The notes below the pieces were generated by a model, which was not told the DNA's origin, ran no database searches, and saw only the letters and a list, made by a program, of their open reading frames with translations. Below are positions 12,565-27,097 of a stretch of 64,000 nucleotides of DNA, piece after piece. Within the stretch, counting starts at the first letter, position 1; the number at the start of each line of letters is the position of its first letter. The translations under genes were made by a program, and so were the position numbers. This DNA comes from Begonia masoniana (taxonomy: Eukaryota; Streptophyta; Magnoliopsida; Cucurbitales; Begoniaceae), in contig CM039510.1 of the NCBI GenBank assembly GCA_022432975.1, forward strand, positions 33,784,454-33,848,453. The letters are read 5' to 3'.

Positions 12565-13300
12565 TCATATATTGAAACAAATTTCGATTGAAATACATAT
12601 GAAATAGACAAGTTGAATCGAAAATCCAAATCTCGTAATGCTTTGGGTTTCCTTTAGATAAATCTAGAAGATCTCTATCACCATGGTCTTTTTTTTGCAA
12701 CAACAACTTCATTTAACGTCTTCAGTTCCCTTATGATTGGTGGCTTTCTTAATTTCATTATTCAATTTACAGTATTTAGATTTAATGTACTCATTCCGAC
12801 AAAAATAGCAGATCCTAGCAGAGTTTCTTCATTTTTATATGTCCTTCAAACCTTGAATATTATCATTGTCATTATTGTTCGACTCTTTTGTTCTATCCTG
12901 AATGACGAGTCTCTCTCCGTGAGACTCAGATCCAACAACAATCAGTTTCATGTTCTCTTTTTATAATAAGGCTTCATGTACTACTTTCAGATTTAGAGTG
13001 TCCTGATTATAGAAAATAGTCTTTTTGAAAGTACCATGCGAAGCAGACAATGGACATAGTAGAATAAACTTCAAATCTTCTTCATCATACTTGAATACTA
13101 TAATCTCTAAATCCAAAACTGTTTCCTCGAATAAGGTCATCTGTTTTTCAATATAATTAACTTTTATTAACTGATGAGAATAAAGTTGTTTTTTCATATG
13201 CAACTTGTTAGGTAAGATTTTCTTCATACATAACTGCTCTAATTTTAACCATAATGCAAAAAACTGTTTTTTTTTTCAAGAGGTACTACAAAGTCTGATT
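12565..13300 (-). pseudogene. Ty1/copia gag, zinc knuckle and protease start
   Basis: Minus strand. The frame at 12961-13227 has the layout of copia-type Gag: LHMKKQLYSHQL, then a run with LEIIVFKYDEEDLKFILLC and later NLKVVHEAL. Downstream, near 12800-12860, is a decayed zinc knuckle reading CYFCRNEYIKSKYC, in which the usual His is Tyr. Next comes a protease motif FDSTCLFHM (family form LDSGCSFHM), which keeps the catalytic Asp. The frame is then cut by the solo LTR at 12559 and continues at 8931. Several stops and shifts show it is dead. The gag call rests on pattern similarity only. Confidence 0.75.
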
Positions 13301-14803
<1,503 letters not shown>

Positions 14804-14839
14804 GAGCATTGTTTGGTTCCCATTCAGTTCCTTGAATAC

Positions 14840-16880
14840 AAATAACAACTTTGGTGCGATGTCACTCCCATGGATGTCAGCCATGTCATTCTCGGTTGTC
14901 CTTAGTTGTTTGATTAGGACGTCACTATTCACAGTCGATCAAATTCTTGTTCTTTTGAATTCAAGGGAAAGAAAATTCATCTTAATCCCTTGTCCCCAAA
15001 CCCAAAACCATTGGAGACTCCTCAAGCGAAGAAAATTGTTAAACTTAAAGGATTAAATATCATCACTCCTACGAAGTTTGAGCGTTCACTTAAAAGCGAT
15101 TCAGTTGTTTTTGTCATATTTGTAGTAGAGAGTGGACCAGATTCTCCACTCATAATCTCTGCGGAAGCCCAATAAATCATCGACGAATGTAAGGACATTT
15201 TTTTCTGCAGACCTCCCTGACCAGTTACCCCCATTACAAGATATTCAACATGAAATTGAATTCATCCTTGGGGTATCCCTTTTGAACCTACCTCACTACA
15301 GAATGAACCCCACTGAGCATGCAGAACTCCAAAGACAAGTAAACGAACTTTTAAATAAAAGATTTATTCGTGAGAGTTTAAGCCCTTATGTAGTTCCAGC
15401 TCTTTTGACTCCAAAGAAAGATGACACTTACAGAATGTGCATTGATAGTCGAGCCATCAACAAGATTACCATAAAATATCATTTTTCCATCCCTGGACTA
15501 GATGACTTGTTAGACTTAATGGCTCATGCTAAGGTCTTCTCAAAACTTGACTTGAGAAGTTGGTATCACCAAATAAGGATTCACCCCGGAGACGAATGGA
15601 ATGACCGTATTTAAGACAAATGATGGTGTTTACCAGTGGTTTGTCATGCCATTTGGACTCTCTAACGCCCCAATCACCTTAATGAGAGTAATGACTCATG
15701 CTCTTAGACCTTTTATGGGAAAGTTTCTGGTTGTCTACTTTGATGATATTCTCATTTTTAGTCAAACTTTAGATCAACATCGAAGTCACCTGTAACAAGT
15801 TTGCACCACTCTTCGGTCTTCAAGACTCTATGCCAATGTTAAAAAGTGTGTGTTTTTCACAGAAAATGTTACCTTCTTAGGTTTTATAGTCTCCACGACA
15901 GGAGTCTCTCCCAACCCTATAAAACTTAAAGCAATTGTTGATTGACCTGAGCTTAAAAGCTTACATGAAGTCCAAAGCTTTCACGGACTAGCTACCTTTT
16001 ATCGTCGCTTTATCAAAGGGTTCAGTACAATTATGGCTCCTGTTACCGAGTGTATGAAAAATGGCAAATTTCGTTGGACAATGGCAGCATATAGAGCCTT
16101 CAAAATTATTAAAATCGAATGACAGAGACTCCAGTATTGCATCTTTCCTATTTCTCTAAAATTTTTGAGGTTGAGTGTGACGCATTGGGAGTGGGGATTG
16201 GTGGCGTTCTGAGCCAGGAGCGACACCCCGTTGCTTATTTTAATGAAAAATTAAATGATGTCAAACAACGATATTCAACATATGATAGAGAATTATATGC
16301 TGTTGTGCAAGCTCTCCGTTATTGGCGTCATTATTTGTTACCCTAGGAATTTGTGCTTTACTCGGACCATGAAGCCTTACGATTTCTCAATTCCTAAAAA
16401 ATGGTTGATCTTTCAACATGGTCATTAGGTTGAATATTTGCAAGCATACTCGTTCGTCCTGAAACACAGAAAGGGGGGTAGAAAATCAAGCAGCTTACGC
16501 ATTAAGTCGTTGTATAACTCTTCTAAGCATCATGAGTGCTAAAATCATTGGTTTCGAAAGACTCAAAGAGGATTATGAGTCTTGCCCTAACTTTAAAGAT
16601 ATTGTCCTCGCCTTGAAAAATGGAGAAGTTGACAACAAGAGTGACTTTCATATGAAGGACGGTTATCTTTTTAAAATTAACAAGTTGTGCATTCCTCAAA
16701 CTTCAGTTACAGAGTTCATCATTTGGGAAATTCATGCAATAAGATTAGCTGGTCATTTTGGACGTGATGAGACGATTGAAGAAGTTAAGCATCAATTTTA
16801 TTGGCCTGGCTTAAAGAAAGATATGAGCAAAATAGTAAGCACTTGCAGAGCTTGGCAAGTAGCTAAACAAAGACGTCAAG
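14840..16880 (+). pseudogene. Reina-type Ty3 pol remnant: protease tail, RT, RNase H, integrase zinc domain
   Basis: Reads in order: a protease C-terminal stretch MDVSHVILGCPWLFD near 14870; reverse transcriptase from about 15282 with [36 protein letters not shown] and the catalytic YFDDILIF; RNase H near 16120-16480 with [16 protein letters not shown] and YSDHEALRF; and the integrase zinc domain (GHFGRDETIEEV, QFYWPGLKKDM). Frameshifts near 15600, 15790 and 16120 and many stops show it is dead. The upstream gag is missing, and the remnant starts at the edge of the AG tract. The chromovirus at 16881 interrupts it; it resumes at 30642. The Reina assignment rests on motif resemblance. Confidence 0.8.
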
Positions 16881-17099
16881 TGTAACACCCGGCTTTTTGG
16901 CCATGTAAATTTTTTCCGAATCATTTAGCGGGATGAATTTTATGTTAGTACAATGCACATTTTAGTGAATTTGTCGGGGTGTTTTAATGGAAAAATTGAA
17001 TTGACGAACTAATTAACAAATTAGTTGGAAATGAATGAAGGGGTATTTTGGGAATCCAATTAAGGTTGGTGGGAGGAAACCAATAGATAATTGACACTT

Positions 17100-18068
17100 G
17101 ACAAACTTGTTGAAGAAGACAAGCTTCCTCTCTTCTCTTCACTCCTACGTGAATCATTTTTCCTTCTCATTTTCTCTCCACTCCTCTATTTTCTCTCTTC
17201 CAGACGACTGAGACAAATTTTCAAAACTTGTTTCTCCTGTTTTCTTCTGTTTCCTTCAGCAAAGGATAATCATTTAACCTAGTTAATGAGTTTGGATAAG
17301 TTAAGATGTGAGTTTTGTGGAAGTTAAGGGTTATGATATTTTGAGAAAACTCACTGTTTTTGTATGAAAACACGCTAGTTTGTTTTCTAAAGATTTGAAT
17401 GGAGTCTAAAACATGTTCTACCAAGTTATTAGTTAGCATTTGCAGCTCTGTTTATTTTCTTTACGTGCATGTTTTAGGTCCGTGTATAACCGAGACGTTC
17501 AAGACTTGCAACTCTACAGTAATAGGTAAGTTCATGCATATAAGTTGGCCCTTAAGGCCCTACAGCATGGAGGTACTAGGTTTTTGGTTGTCGGGTAGTT
17601 AAGGGGTAGGTTAAGTCCTAAGTTGAATGAGTTTATTTCTGTTCCTGCTGCTATCTTGTTTTCTGTTCTGCTTGTCATCCTGTAGCAGTTATAGTTTAAG
17701 CACCATGAATGTCCATGAATACACGTTTTCTGAAAGTCATGTAAATGTTTTATGCACGAGGTTTGAAGTTAAGAAAGATAAAACCTGTAATGTAATGTAT
17801 GGTTAAGTGTGGACGAGGACTGACATCCTGACATGTACTCCTGTTATGTCCTGTTGTGGCATGTACTCCTGTTGCGCCAGCTCTTCTTTCCACTTATATC
17901 TCCCTGTCCAATGAAATGTTCATCTATTTGAAAATGTTCATGCATAGCACGTGCATCACTTTGCATCGTATGTTCTTACTGAGCTCTAGGCTCATAGTTG
18001 AACTCCCTGTTGTAGGTACGGATCCTCTAGATGAGAACCTTGTGCCTCAAGCTGATGAGTTGATGTAA
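17100..18068 (+). other. LTR-embedded three-exon unit in C 5' LTR
   Basis: Exon 1 is pyrimidine-rich and ends at 17264. Its donor is mutated here (AAAG|GATAAT) but intact in the 3' LTR (AAAG|GTAATC at 24248). Exon 2 is 17478-17525, 48 nt, between TTTTAG|GTCCG and AATAG|GTAAGTTC. Exon 3 starts at 18016 after TGTTGTAG and stops at 18066-18068. It reads TDPLDENLVPQADELM in the same phase as the other LTRs, and exon 2 is open in the joined frame. The spliced transcript is inferred from conservation only. Confidence 0.5.
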
Positions 18069-18325
18069 TTGGAAGATCGAGCTCATGGGGATTGGTTGCT
18101 GCAGTCAGACAAATGTTATTCCTGTGAGAAAGTATTTTTAAAAGTTATATCAAGTCCTGTATAGTTTTTGAAATTTTAAAACAATGTATTGTCTTTGTTA
18201 GGAATTCTGTTGGGATTTTGATAAAGTATAGGTTTTGGTGTTTATGTTTTTAAACCTAGTAATTGACAGTTAAATGTAGATTTTGAATTATTCTATAATC
18301 GTTTGAAATCTCTCCTTTTAGGTTA

Positions 18326-18362
18326 TGTATGGATTGTTTTAAATTTTAAATCGATCCATGCA
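18326..18362 (+). other. Conserved LTR hairpin (C 5' LTR copy)
   Basis: Arms TGTATGGAT and ATCCATGCA. The inner stem is A/T rich and differs from the copies at 693 and 4502, with pairing partly retained. Confidence 0.55.
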
Positions 18363-18484
18363 GTCATATTTTTGAACTTCTGTCACGTTTCCAAGCATGT
18401 TTTTAAGCTGTGTTTTGAATCGGGTTTTAGGGTTTTGAGGTTTTTATGCCGTCTGTTTTTATGCTCCCTGTTCATGTCTTCCTA

Positions 18485-19100
18485 TTAAATGTAGTCCACT
18501 TCTGCCTGTAGTCCACTGCTGCCTATAGTCCACTTCTGCCTATACCTTACATCTACCTGTCTTCACTGTACATCTTCCACCTTACATCTACCTGTCTTCA
18601 CTGTTCATCTTCCACCTTACATCTACCTGTCTTCACTCTGTTTTTATGCTCCTTGTTCATGTCTTCCTATTAAATGTAGTCCACTTCTGCCTGTAGTCCA
18701 CTGCTGCCTATAGTCCACTTCTGTCTTCTTCACTGTACATCTTCCACCTTACATCTACCTTCTTCACTGTTCATCTTCCACCTTACATCTACCTGTCTTC
18801 ACTGTTCATCTTCCACCTTACATCTACCTGTCTTCACTGAACATCTTCCACCTTACATCTACCTGTCTTCACTGTGTATCTTCCACCTTACATCTACCTG
18901 TCTTCACTGTGCATCTTCCACCTTACATCTACCTGTCTTTACTGTGCATCTTCCACCTTACATCTACCTGTCTTCACTGTTCATCTTCCACCTTACATCT
19001 ACCTATCTTCACTGTACATCTTCCATCTTACATCTACCTGTCTTCACTGTACATCTTCCACCTTACGTCTACCTGTCTTCCACTGTACATCTTTACACTT
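18485..19100 (+). repeat. Minisatellite in C 5' LTR (35-bp family, short form)
   Basis: Units TCTTCACTGT(A/T/G)CATCTTCCACC recur about 35 bp apart, preceded by a duplicated ~150-bp block (18459-18545 against 18630-18720) containing AGTCCACTTCTGCCT. This is the unexpanded counterpart of the roughly 95-copy array in the 3' LTR at 27098. Confidence 0.8.
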
Positions 19101-19275
19101 CTGTCATCTAATTTATGTCTTCCATTTTATGCATTCAAATTTATGTCTTGCCATTTTAAATGTTCAGGACTTTCAAAAAGTCGAAAAAAATTCTACGCCC
19201 AAAAAGTCAAAGTCCCAGTGAACGTCATGTAGAGTCCCGTGACGGCCCGGCGTGGGTTTGGGGTCGTCACAGTTA

Positions 19276-19293
19276 TGGTATCAGAGCAAAATA
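19276..19293 (+). promoter_or_regulatory. Primer binding site of C
   Basis: TGGTATCAGAGC, complementary to the 3' end of plant initiator tRNA-Met, four bases after the 5' LTR end. It sets the plus orientation. Confidence 0.93.
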
Positions 19294-19433
19294 AAGTTTT
19301 AAAAGTGATTCTGTAAACTGTCTGACTGCACAACCCGCCACGTGAGATCGCTCCACCAATTGTAAGTGTTTAAGTTTCTGTACCCGTTTTGTTTATTAAG
19401 TTGAGTTCGTTATTTCGTATAGGATTTTCTAGA

Positions 19434-20395
19434 ATGGTGAGAGGGAATCAAGGTGATGCAAATGACAGAGGCGACGCCCTCGATCGTCTAATTGAGCTAG
19501 TCGGCATTCAGTCACGCATGATGGAACGCATGATGGCAAGGGAAGATAACAGGAATAATAACCATGCAAACGCTCCACGTGACTCTAGTGGAGAGAGATT
19601 CCGGCGACTCCAGTCGCCTGTTTTTGATGGATTATCAACAGATCCTACTCACGCCGAGGAATGGATCCGGCAGATCGAACGTATGTTCAACTATGGCGAA
19701 GTGAAGGAGAACAAGAAGGTGATATGTTCCTCGTTTTATCTCTCCAAAAATGCTGGATTTTGGTGGGACACGGTGCAGTCAACTACCGTGGCATTGAGCT
19801 GGGAAGGATTCAAAAGAATTTTTTACGAGAAATACTTCGATCGCAGTGTGAGGAAGGAAAAGATTATCAAATTCAGCTCGATTGCGGCAATTTGGATCAG
19901 TGGTCGAGTATGTTCAGAGGTTCGAGTCGCTATCCCGCTATGCACCTCATTTGGTGGCCACCGACGAAAACAAGGTACACCAATTTATTCAGGGTTTGAA
20001 GCTAGACCTCTTACGGGGGATTACATACGGGGGATTTGACGAGGCCCGTATACGAAGGTAGTGGCCAAGGCTTATCAGTTAGAAGCCTTAGAGACAAAGT
20101 CTCAGAGATATAGAGATACATCAAAGAGAATCCTACATGATGTCCCTCAACTAGTAACAACAAAGGGGTCAGTTTGGGCAACCACAACAGCAACAGAACA
20201 GATGTGTTAAGAGACCTATGGGAAAAGACCTATGGGAGCTCCTTAGCTTCCTGTATGCTCACGTTGCCAGAGAAATCATACAGGGGAGTGTAGGCTCTTT
20301 ACTGGCCGATGCTTCCGATGTGACAAGGAGGGCCACCAAGTCTGGGATTGTCCGGTGCCTGACACGAGGCCGAATCGTGCTGTGCCAAGAGTGTT
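19434..20395 (+). pseudogene. Gag of chromovirus C (broken)
   Basis: Starts at ATG 19434 (MVRGNQGDANDRG). It contains the retrotransposon Gag stretch around FDGLSTDPTHAEEWIRQIER and FYLSKNAGFWWDTV, then shifts frame near 19860-19900 and again later. A CCHC zinc knuckle CFRCDKEGHQVWDC is legible at 20310-20351. Gag would form the particle and bind the RNA. The frameshifts and stops between about 20037 and 20220 prevent a full-length product. Confidence 0.85.
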
Positions 20396-20711
20396 TGCTA
20401 TGATAGAGGAAGATGATGACACCCAGCACACGGCGATCACAGGTACGATATTAATCTGTGATGCACCTGCATATACTTTGTTAAACACAAGGGCCACACT
20501 TTCATTTGTGGCCATGGACTTTGTGGGTAGGGAGAACCTATGTATTGTGCCGTCAGATCAACCCTACAGCATTATGCTACCATCCGGAGGGTTTATGCAC
20601 TCTGAGCAGGTTGTACAGGGTGATATAGTGTCAGTAGGAGACCAAAAATTGTATGCCAATCTGATCATCATCGGTATGAAAGGATACGAGGTAATTCTGG
20701 GAATGGACTAG
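20395..20711 (+). pseudogene. Protease of chromovirus C (active site lost)
   Basis: Follows the zinc knuckle in an open frame. The active-site region reads LLNTRATLSFVA where the family has a D-T-G-A-T-H-S-F type motif. The catalytic Asp is Asn and the Gly is Arg, so it should be inactive. The later YEVILGMD, typical of the domain end, is intact. A stop follows at 20709-20711. Confidence 0.8.
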
Positions 20712-20933
20712 CTGTTTAGTCATCACGCCACCATCAACTATTGGTCCAGACTCGTGTCTTTTAAGCGCCCGAACGAGGTAGAGTTCTCCTACTAGGCAAT
20801 ACCAAAGAAACATAGTATGCCTGTTATATTCTCCTTGAAAGCTCAATAGCTGATGAGGTCAGGATGTGTCGGATTTCTTGCCCACGTAGTAGATGTTCAG
20901 AGTCAAGGTGTGGTGGAACTTTAAAGTATCCCG

Positions 20934-22290
20934 GTGGTTCGAAACTTTTCAAAGGTTTTCTTAGATGACTTACCGGGATTGCCACCTGATCGTGAGATCG
21001 AGTTCGAAATTGATGTATATCCTGGTGCGGAACCGGTATCGAGGAATCCGTACCGTATGGCACCAATAGAGCTGAGGGAGTTGAAGGCTCAGCTAAAGGA
21101 ATTGGAGGACAAGGGCTTTGTGCACCCTAGCTTCTCTCCGTGGGGTGCTCCAGTCCTATTTGTTAAGAAGAAGGATGGGTCCCTACGCATGTGCATTGAT
21201 TACCGTGAGCTGAACAAATTGACCATCAAGAATAAGTACCCATTACCGAGGATCGACTGATTTATTTGACCAATTACAAGGGGCTCTGGTATTCTCAAAG
21301 ATTGATTTGCGCTCCAGTTATTACCAGTTGAAGGTCAGAGCTGATGATATTCCAAAGACCGCCTTCAGGACCCGGTACGGACACTACGAGTTCTTGGTGA
21401 TGTTGTTCGGGTTAACTAATGCTCCGGCGGCATTTATGGACCTGATGAACAGGATATTCCAGGACTTCTTGGATAAATTTGTAATTATTTTCATCGACGA
21501 CATCCTGGTTTATTCTAGGTGTGAAGCTGAGCACAAGGAGCACTTGGCTATTGTGTTGTCAACTTTAAAACAGCATCGATTGTATGCCAAGCTATCAAAA
21601 TGTGAATTCTGGTTGGGCAGAATTAATTTCCTAGTCCATGTGGTGTCTGCAGAAGGAATTTCAGTGGATCTGGCCAAGATTTAGCTGTGAAAGAATGGCC
21701 GAGACCGAGGAATGCCAGCGAGGTGTGGAGCTTTATCGGACTAGCTGGTTATTACAGAAAATTTATCAAGGAATTTTCTGTGATAGCAAAGCCTATGACC
21801 AGCTTAACGAGGAAAGATGTCAAATTCAAGTGGTCTGAAGCTTGTGAGGTGAGTTTTCAGACGCTTAAGCAAAAATTAACCACTGCTCCTTTATTAATAT
21901 TGCCAGTCGAAGACGGCAAATTCAGTGTGTATTGCGACACGTCAAAGATTGGCCTGGGGTGCGTATTGATGCAAGAAGGAAAAGTTGTGGCGTACGCATC
22001 TAGACAATTGAAGAATCACGAGCAAAACTACCCTACTCACGATCTGGAGTTAGCGACAGTTGTTTATGCACTAAAGGTATAGAGACATCACTTGTATGGA
22101 CAATCATGTGAGGTGTTTTCGGATCACAAAAGCTTGAAGTATATATTTACCCAGAAAGAGTTAAACATGAGACAAAGGCGGTGGTTAGAATTTGTGAAAG
22201 ATTACGATGTTGAGATTAAATATCACCTGGGAAAAGCTAACGTGGTAGCCGATGCATTGAGCAGGATGCCAATTACTATGCAACCAGCTA
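20934..22290 (+). pseudogene. Reverse transcriptase and RNase H of chromovirus C
   Basis: RT motifs in order: [65 protein letters not shown] (Leu for the usual Pro) and the catalytic [10 protein letters not shown] one-base frameshift at about 21258 breaks it, and the frame changes again near 21680. RNase H follows with [33 protein letters not shown] and [12 protein letters not shown] replaces an expected TGG at 22079-22081. Domain order and motifs make the identity secure; it is non-functional as it stands. Confidence 0.9.
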
Positions 22291-22539
22291 TGTCGGCCGT
22301 ATCAATGCCTTTGAGGACAGAGATTCAGAAATTCGATATGGAGATAGTTTCTGGGCTATCGGCCATGCTAACGGACTTGAACACTACAGCCCACCATCTT
22401 GGATCGAATTAAAGAAGCCCAGAAGACCAATTCAAAAGAAATGATCGATATAGTAAGCAAGTTACCTTTGACCTCTTCCGATTTTAGTTATTCTGGAGAT
22501 GATATTCTGAAGTTCAAAGCTAGGTAGTACGTTCCGAGG

Positions 22540-23823
22540 GATGAAGAGCTACGGAGGGACATTTTATCGGAAGCGCACTCGTCTTCCTTCTTTGTACATC
22601 CTGGAAGCACGAAGATGTATCAAGACTTGAAGCTTCACTTCTGGTGGCCGAATACGAAGAATAGAGTAGCCAAATATGTGGAGTCTTACATGATATGTCA
22701 ACAAGTGAAGGCTGAGCATCAACGACCAGGTGGAACACTTCAGCCTCTCCCGATCCCTGAATGGAAGTGGGAGAAAATTACTATGGATTTTGTCGTCGGC
22801 CTTCCGAGGATGGCTAAGGGCCATAATAGCATATGGGTCATAGTAGACAGATTGACGAAGTTTGCCAATTTTCTACCTGTGAAGACGACATTCTCTATGG
22901 ACCAGTATGCAGAATTATACATTAGCGAGATTGTCAAGCTGCATGGTATTCCGGTGTCGATCATTTCAGACCGGGATCCTAGATTCACTTCCAGGTTTTG
23001 GAGAAGCTTGCAAAACTCCTTGGGTACCAAGTTAAACTTCAGCACAGCCTTTCACCCACAGACTGACGGACAATTCGAGAGAACGATTTAGGTACTGAAG
23101 GATATGTTAAGGTCGTGCGTGCTGGAATTTCATGCTCCTTGGAGTAGGTATTTGCCACAATGGAGTTCGCTTATAACAATATCTACCAGGCTACAATTGG
23201 CATGGCTCAATATGAAGCTCTTTATGGCAAGAAATGCAGGTCTCCATTATGTTAGGATGAAGTTGGAGAATCCAGACTTGTCGGCCCCGAGTTATTGCAA
23301 CAGATGTCTGAGGTGATTGCTACTATCAGACAGCGAATCAATACTGCTCAGAGTCGACAGAAAAGTTACGCGGACCAGAGATAGAGAGACTTGGAGTTCG
23401 CTGAAGGCAATGAAGTATTCCTGAAGGTGTCGCATTTTAAGGGCGTGATGAGATTTGGCAAGAAAGGGAAGCTAAGTCCAAGGTTTGTTGGGCCCTTTCC
23501 CATCTTGAAGAAAGTAGGAAGCATGGCTTACAGACTGTAGTTGCCAGCGTCTATGGATGGGGGTTCACAATGTTTTTCATGTTTCGATGCTGCGAAAATG
23601 TGTACGAGATCCAACTCAGATCGTGAAACAGGTGGACTTTGATATCATGCCGACGCTGACATATGAAGAAAGACCTATACAGATTTTGGATACTTCACTT
23701 AAGGTGCTGCGCAACAGGGTGGTCCCACAGGTGAAAGTTTTATAGCGCAATCATAATGTGGAGGAAGCCACTTGGGAAAGACAACAGGACGTTAGGGCCA
23801 AATATCTAGAGTTATTCGCTTAA
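22540..23823 (+). pseudogene. Integrase and chromodomain-like tail of chromovirus C
   Basis: The zinc domain includes the stretch before [15 protein letters not shown]. The core has [18 protein letters not shown] and [12 protein letters not shown], so the D-D-E triad is present. Stops follow immediately (TAG for CAG near 23089) and at several places to 23540. The C-terminus reads RPIQILDTSLKVLRN and VEEATWERQQDV, the chromodomain-like end of Tekay/Del elements that in this group is thought to guide insertion to heterochromatin. Stop TAA at 23821-23823. Confidence 0.88.
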
Positions 23824-23825
23824 GC

Positions 23826-23863
23826 AAATTTTGGGGATAAAATTTCTGTTAAGGTGAGTAGGA
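23826..23863 (+). promoter_or_regulatory. Polypurine region of C
   Basis: Includes AAATTTTGGGGATAAAATTT and a purine-rich AAGGTGAGTAGGA just before the 3' LTR. This is the plus-strand priming region; elements A and F have the matching sequence on minus. Confidence 0.75.
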
Positions 23864-24454
23864 TATAACACCTGGCTTTTTGGCCATGTAAATTTTCCCC
23901 GAATCATTTAGCGGGATGAATTTTATGTTAGTACAATGCACGTTTTAGTGAATTTGTTGGGGTGTTTTAATGGAAAAACCGAATTGACGAACTAATTAAC
24001 AAATTAGTTGGAAATGAATGGAGGGGTATTTTGGGAATCCAATTAAGGTTGGTGGGAGGAAACCAATAGATAATTGACACTTGGCAAACTTGTTGAAGAA
24101 GACAAGCTTCCTCTCTTCTCTTCACTCCTACGTGAATCATTTTTCCTTCTCATTTTCTCTCTACTTCTCTGTTTTCTCTCTTCCAGACGACTGAGACAAA
24201 TTTCCAAAACTTGTTTCTCCTATTTTCTTCTGTTTCCTTCAGCAAAGGTAATCATCTAACCTAGTTAACGAGTTTGGACAAGTTAAGATGTGAGTTTTGT
24301 GGAAGTTAAGGGTTATGATATTTTGAGAAAAATCACTGTTTTTGTATGAAAACACGCTGGTTTGTTTTCTAAAGATTTGAATGAGTCTGAACAGGTTCTA
24401 CCAGTTATAGTTCGCATGTTGCCAGCTCTGGTTATTCTTTAACAGTAACACTCA

Positions 24455-26690
24455 ACATCCATCGATAGACAACATCTATCGATAGACAACATCTATCGAT
24501 AGACAACATCTATCGATAGACAACATCTATCGATAGACAACATCTATCGATAGACAACATCTATCGATAGACAACATCTATCGATAGACAACATCTATCG
24601 ATAGACAACATCTATCGATAGACAACATCTATCGATAGACAACATCTATCGATAGACAACATCTATCGATAGACAACATCTATCGATAGACAACATCTAT
24701 CGATAGACAACATCTATCGATAGACAACATCTATCGATAGACAACATCTATCGATAGACAACATCTATCGATAGACAACATCTATCGATAGACAACATCC
24801 ACCGATAGACAACATCTATCGATAGACAACATCTATCGATAGACAACATCTATCGATAGACAACATCTATCGATAGACAACATCTATCGATAGACAACAT
24901 CTATCGATAGACAACATCTATCGATAGACAACATCTATCGATAGACAACATCTATCGATAGACAACATCTATCGATAGACAACATCCACCGATAGACAAC
25001 ATCTATCGATAGACAACATCTATCGATAGACAACATCTATCGATAGACAACATCTATCGATAGACAACATCTATCGATAGACAACATCTATCGATAGACA
25101 ACATCTATCGATAGACAACATCTATCGATAGACAACATCTATCGATAGACAACATCTATCGATAGACAACATCTATCGATAGACAACATCTATCGATAGA
25201 CAACATCTATCGATAGACAACATCTATCGATAGACAACATCTATCGATAGACAACATCTATCGATAGACAACATCTATCGATAGACAACATCTATCGATA
25301 GACAACATCTATCGATAGACAACATCTATCGATAGACAACATCTATCGATAGACAACATCTATCGATAGACAACATCTATCGATAGACAACATCTATCGA
25401 TAGACAACATCTATCGATAGACAACATCTATCGATAGACAACATCTATCGATAGACAACATCTATCGATAGACAACATCTATCGATAGACAACATCTATC
25501 GATAGACAACATCTATCGATAGACAACATCTATCGATAGACAACATCTATCGATAGACAACATCTATCGATAGACAACATCTATCGATAGACAACATCTA
25601 TCGATAGACAACATCTATCGATAGACAACATCCACCGATAGACAATATCTACGATAAACAGTAACACTCAACATCCATCGATAGACAACATCTATCGATA
25701 GACAACATCTATCGATAGACAACATCTATCGATAGACAACATCTATCGATAGACAACATCTATCGATAGACAACATCTATCGATAGACAACATCTATCGA
25801 TAGACAACATCTATCGATAGACAACATCTATCGATAGACAACATCTATCGATAGACAACATCTATCGATAGACAACATCTATCGATAGACAACATCTATC
25901 GATAGACAACATCTATCGATAGACAACATCTATCGATAGACAACATCTATCGATAGACAACATCTATCGATAGACAACATCTATCGATAGACAACATCTA
26001 TCGATAGACAACATCTATCGATAGACAACATCTATCGATAGACAACATCTATCGATAGACAACATCTATCGATAGACAACATCTATCGATAGACAACATC
26101 TATCGATAGACAACATCTATCGATAGACAACATCTATCGATAGACAACATCTATCGATAGACAACATCTATCGATAGACAACATCTATCGATAGACAACA
26201 TCTATCGATAGACAACATCTATCGATAGACAACATCTATCGATAGACAACATCTATCGATAGACAACATCTATCGATAGACAACATCTATCGATAGACAA
26301 CATCTATCGATAGACAACATCTATCGATAGACAACATCTATCGATAGACAACATCTATCGATAGACAACATCTATCGATAGACAACATCTATCGATAGAC
26401 AACATCTATCGATAGACAACATCTATCGATAGACAACATCCACCGATAGACAACATCTATCGATAGACAACATCTATCGATAGACAACATCTATCGGTGA
26501 ACAGTAACACTCAACATCCATCGATAGACAACATCTATCGATAGACAACATCTATCGATAGACAACATCTATCGATAGACAACATCTATCGGTGAACAGT
26601 AACACTCAACATCCACCGATAGACAATATCTACCGATAAACAGTAACACTCAACATCCATCGATAGACAACATCTATCGATAGACAAAAA
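24455..26690. repeat. 17-bp minisatellite (ATCGAT type), about 130 copies
   Basis: Unit GACAACATCTATCGATA, 17 bp, almost uniform, with rare CACCGATA variants and short breaks near 25650, 26490 and 26590 where CAGTAACACTCAACATCC restarts the array. Every unit carries the palindrome ATCGAT. It lies in the foreign segment of the C 3' LTR. Confidence 0.95.
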
Positions 26691-27097
26691 CACTCTAAAC
26701 AAAGAACCTTCTACTGCTAAGAACTTGTAATTTACTGAAATCATTCAAAACAACCTGACCCCTATGAAACTTTTGAAATCTAGTAAGAATCACATTAACA
26801 AACACGACGTCATTATCCGAGAAATCCTAAATTGTATCAGAAATACTAAAACTATCACAATCATTAAAATTCACAGCTTAGTTAAACTGAACGATTGTTC
26901 ACTAAACTTTCTAAGAAAATCCAAAATAGCAAACTATAACTAAACCAAATCATGTTTCATAATCAGCAAAAAACCCTCAAAACATTATCAACCTTAAACT
27001 ACTGTTGTCATCAAAATCCTTAGCACACTTCAACAAATCACTGGACCTTAGACTTCACATACTGACAATAGTTAAACCGCCTCATCAGAGCACCAAA

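Larger units (their letters stand above)
16881..19271 (+). repeat. 5' LTR of chromovirus C
   Basis: Begins TGTAACACCCGG and ends GGGGTCGTCACA. It holds the three-exon unit, the TTGGCCCTTAAGGCCCTACA block (17547-17566), the hairpin (18326-18362) and a short version of the 35-bp minisatellite (about 18540-19100). Its first ~570 bp match the start of the 3' LTR with scattered transitions. Confidence 0.92.

Noticed and set aside
24455..26690. CRISPR-like regular repeats
   Set aside because: Units are contiguous 17-bp tandem copies with no unique spacers, in a plant retrotransposon LTR, and no cas genes are present.
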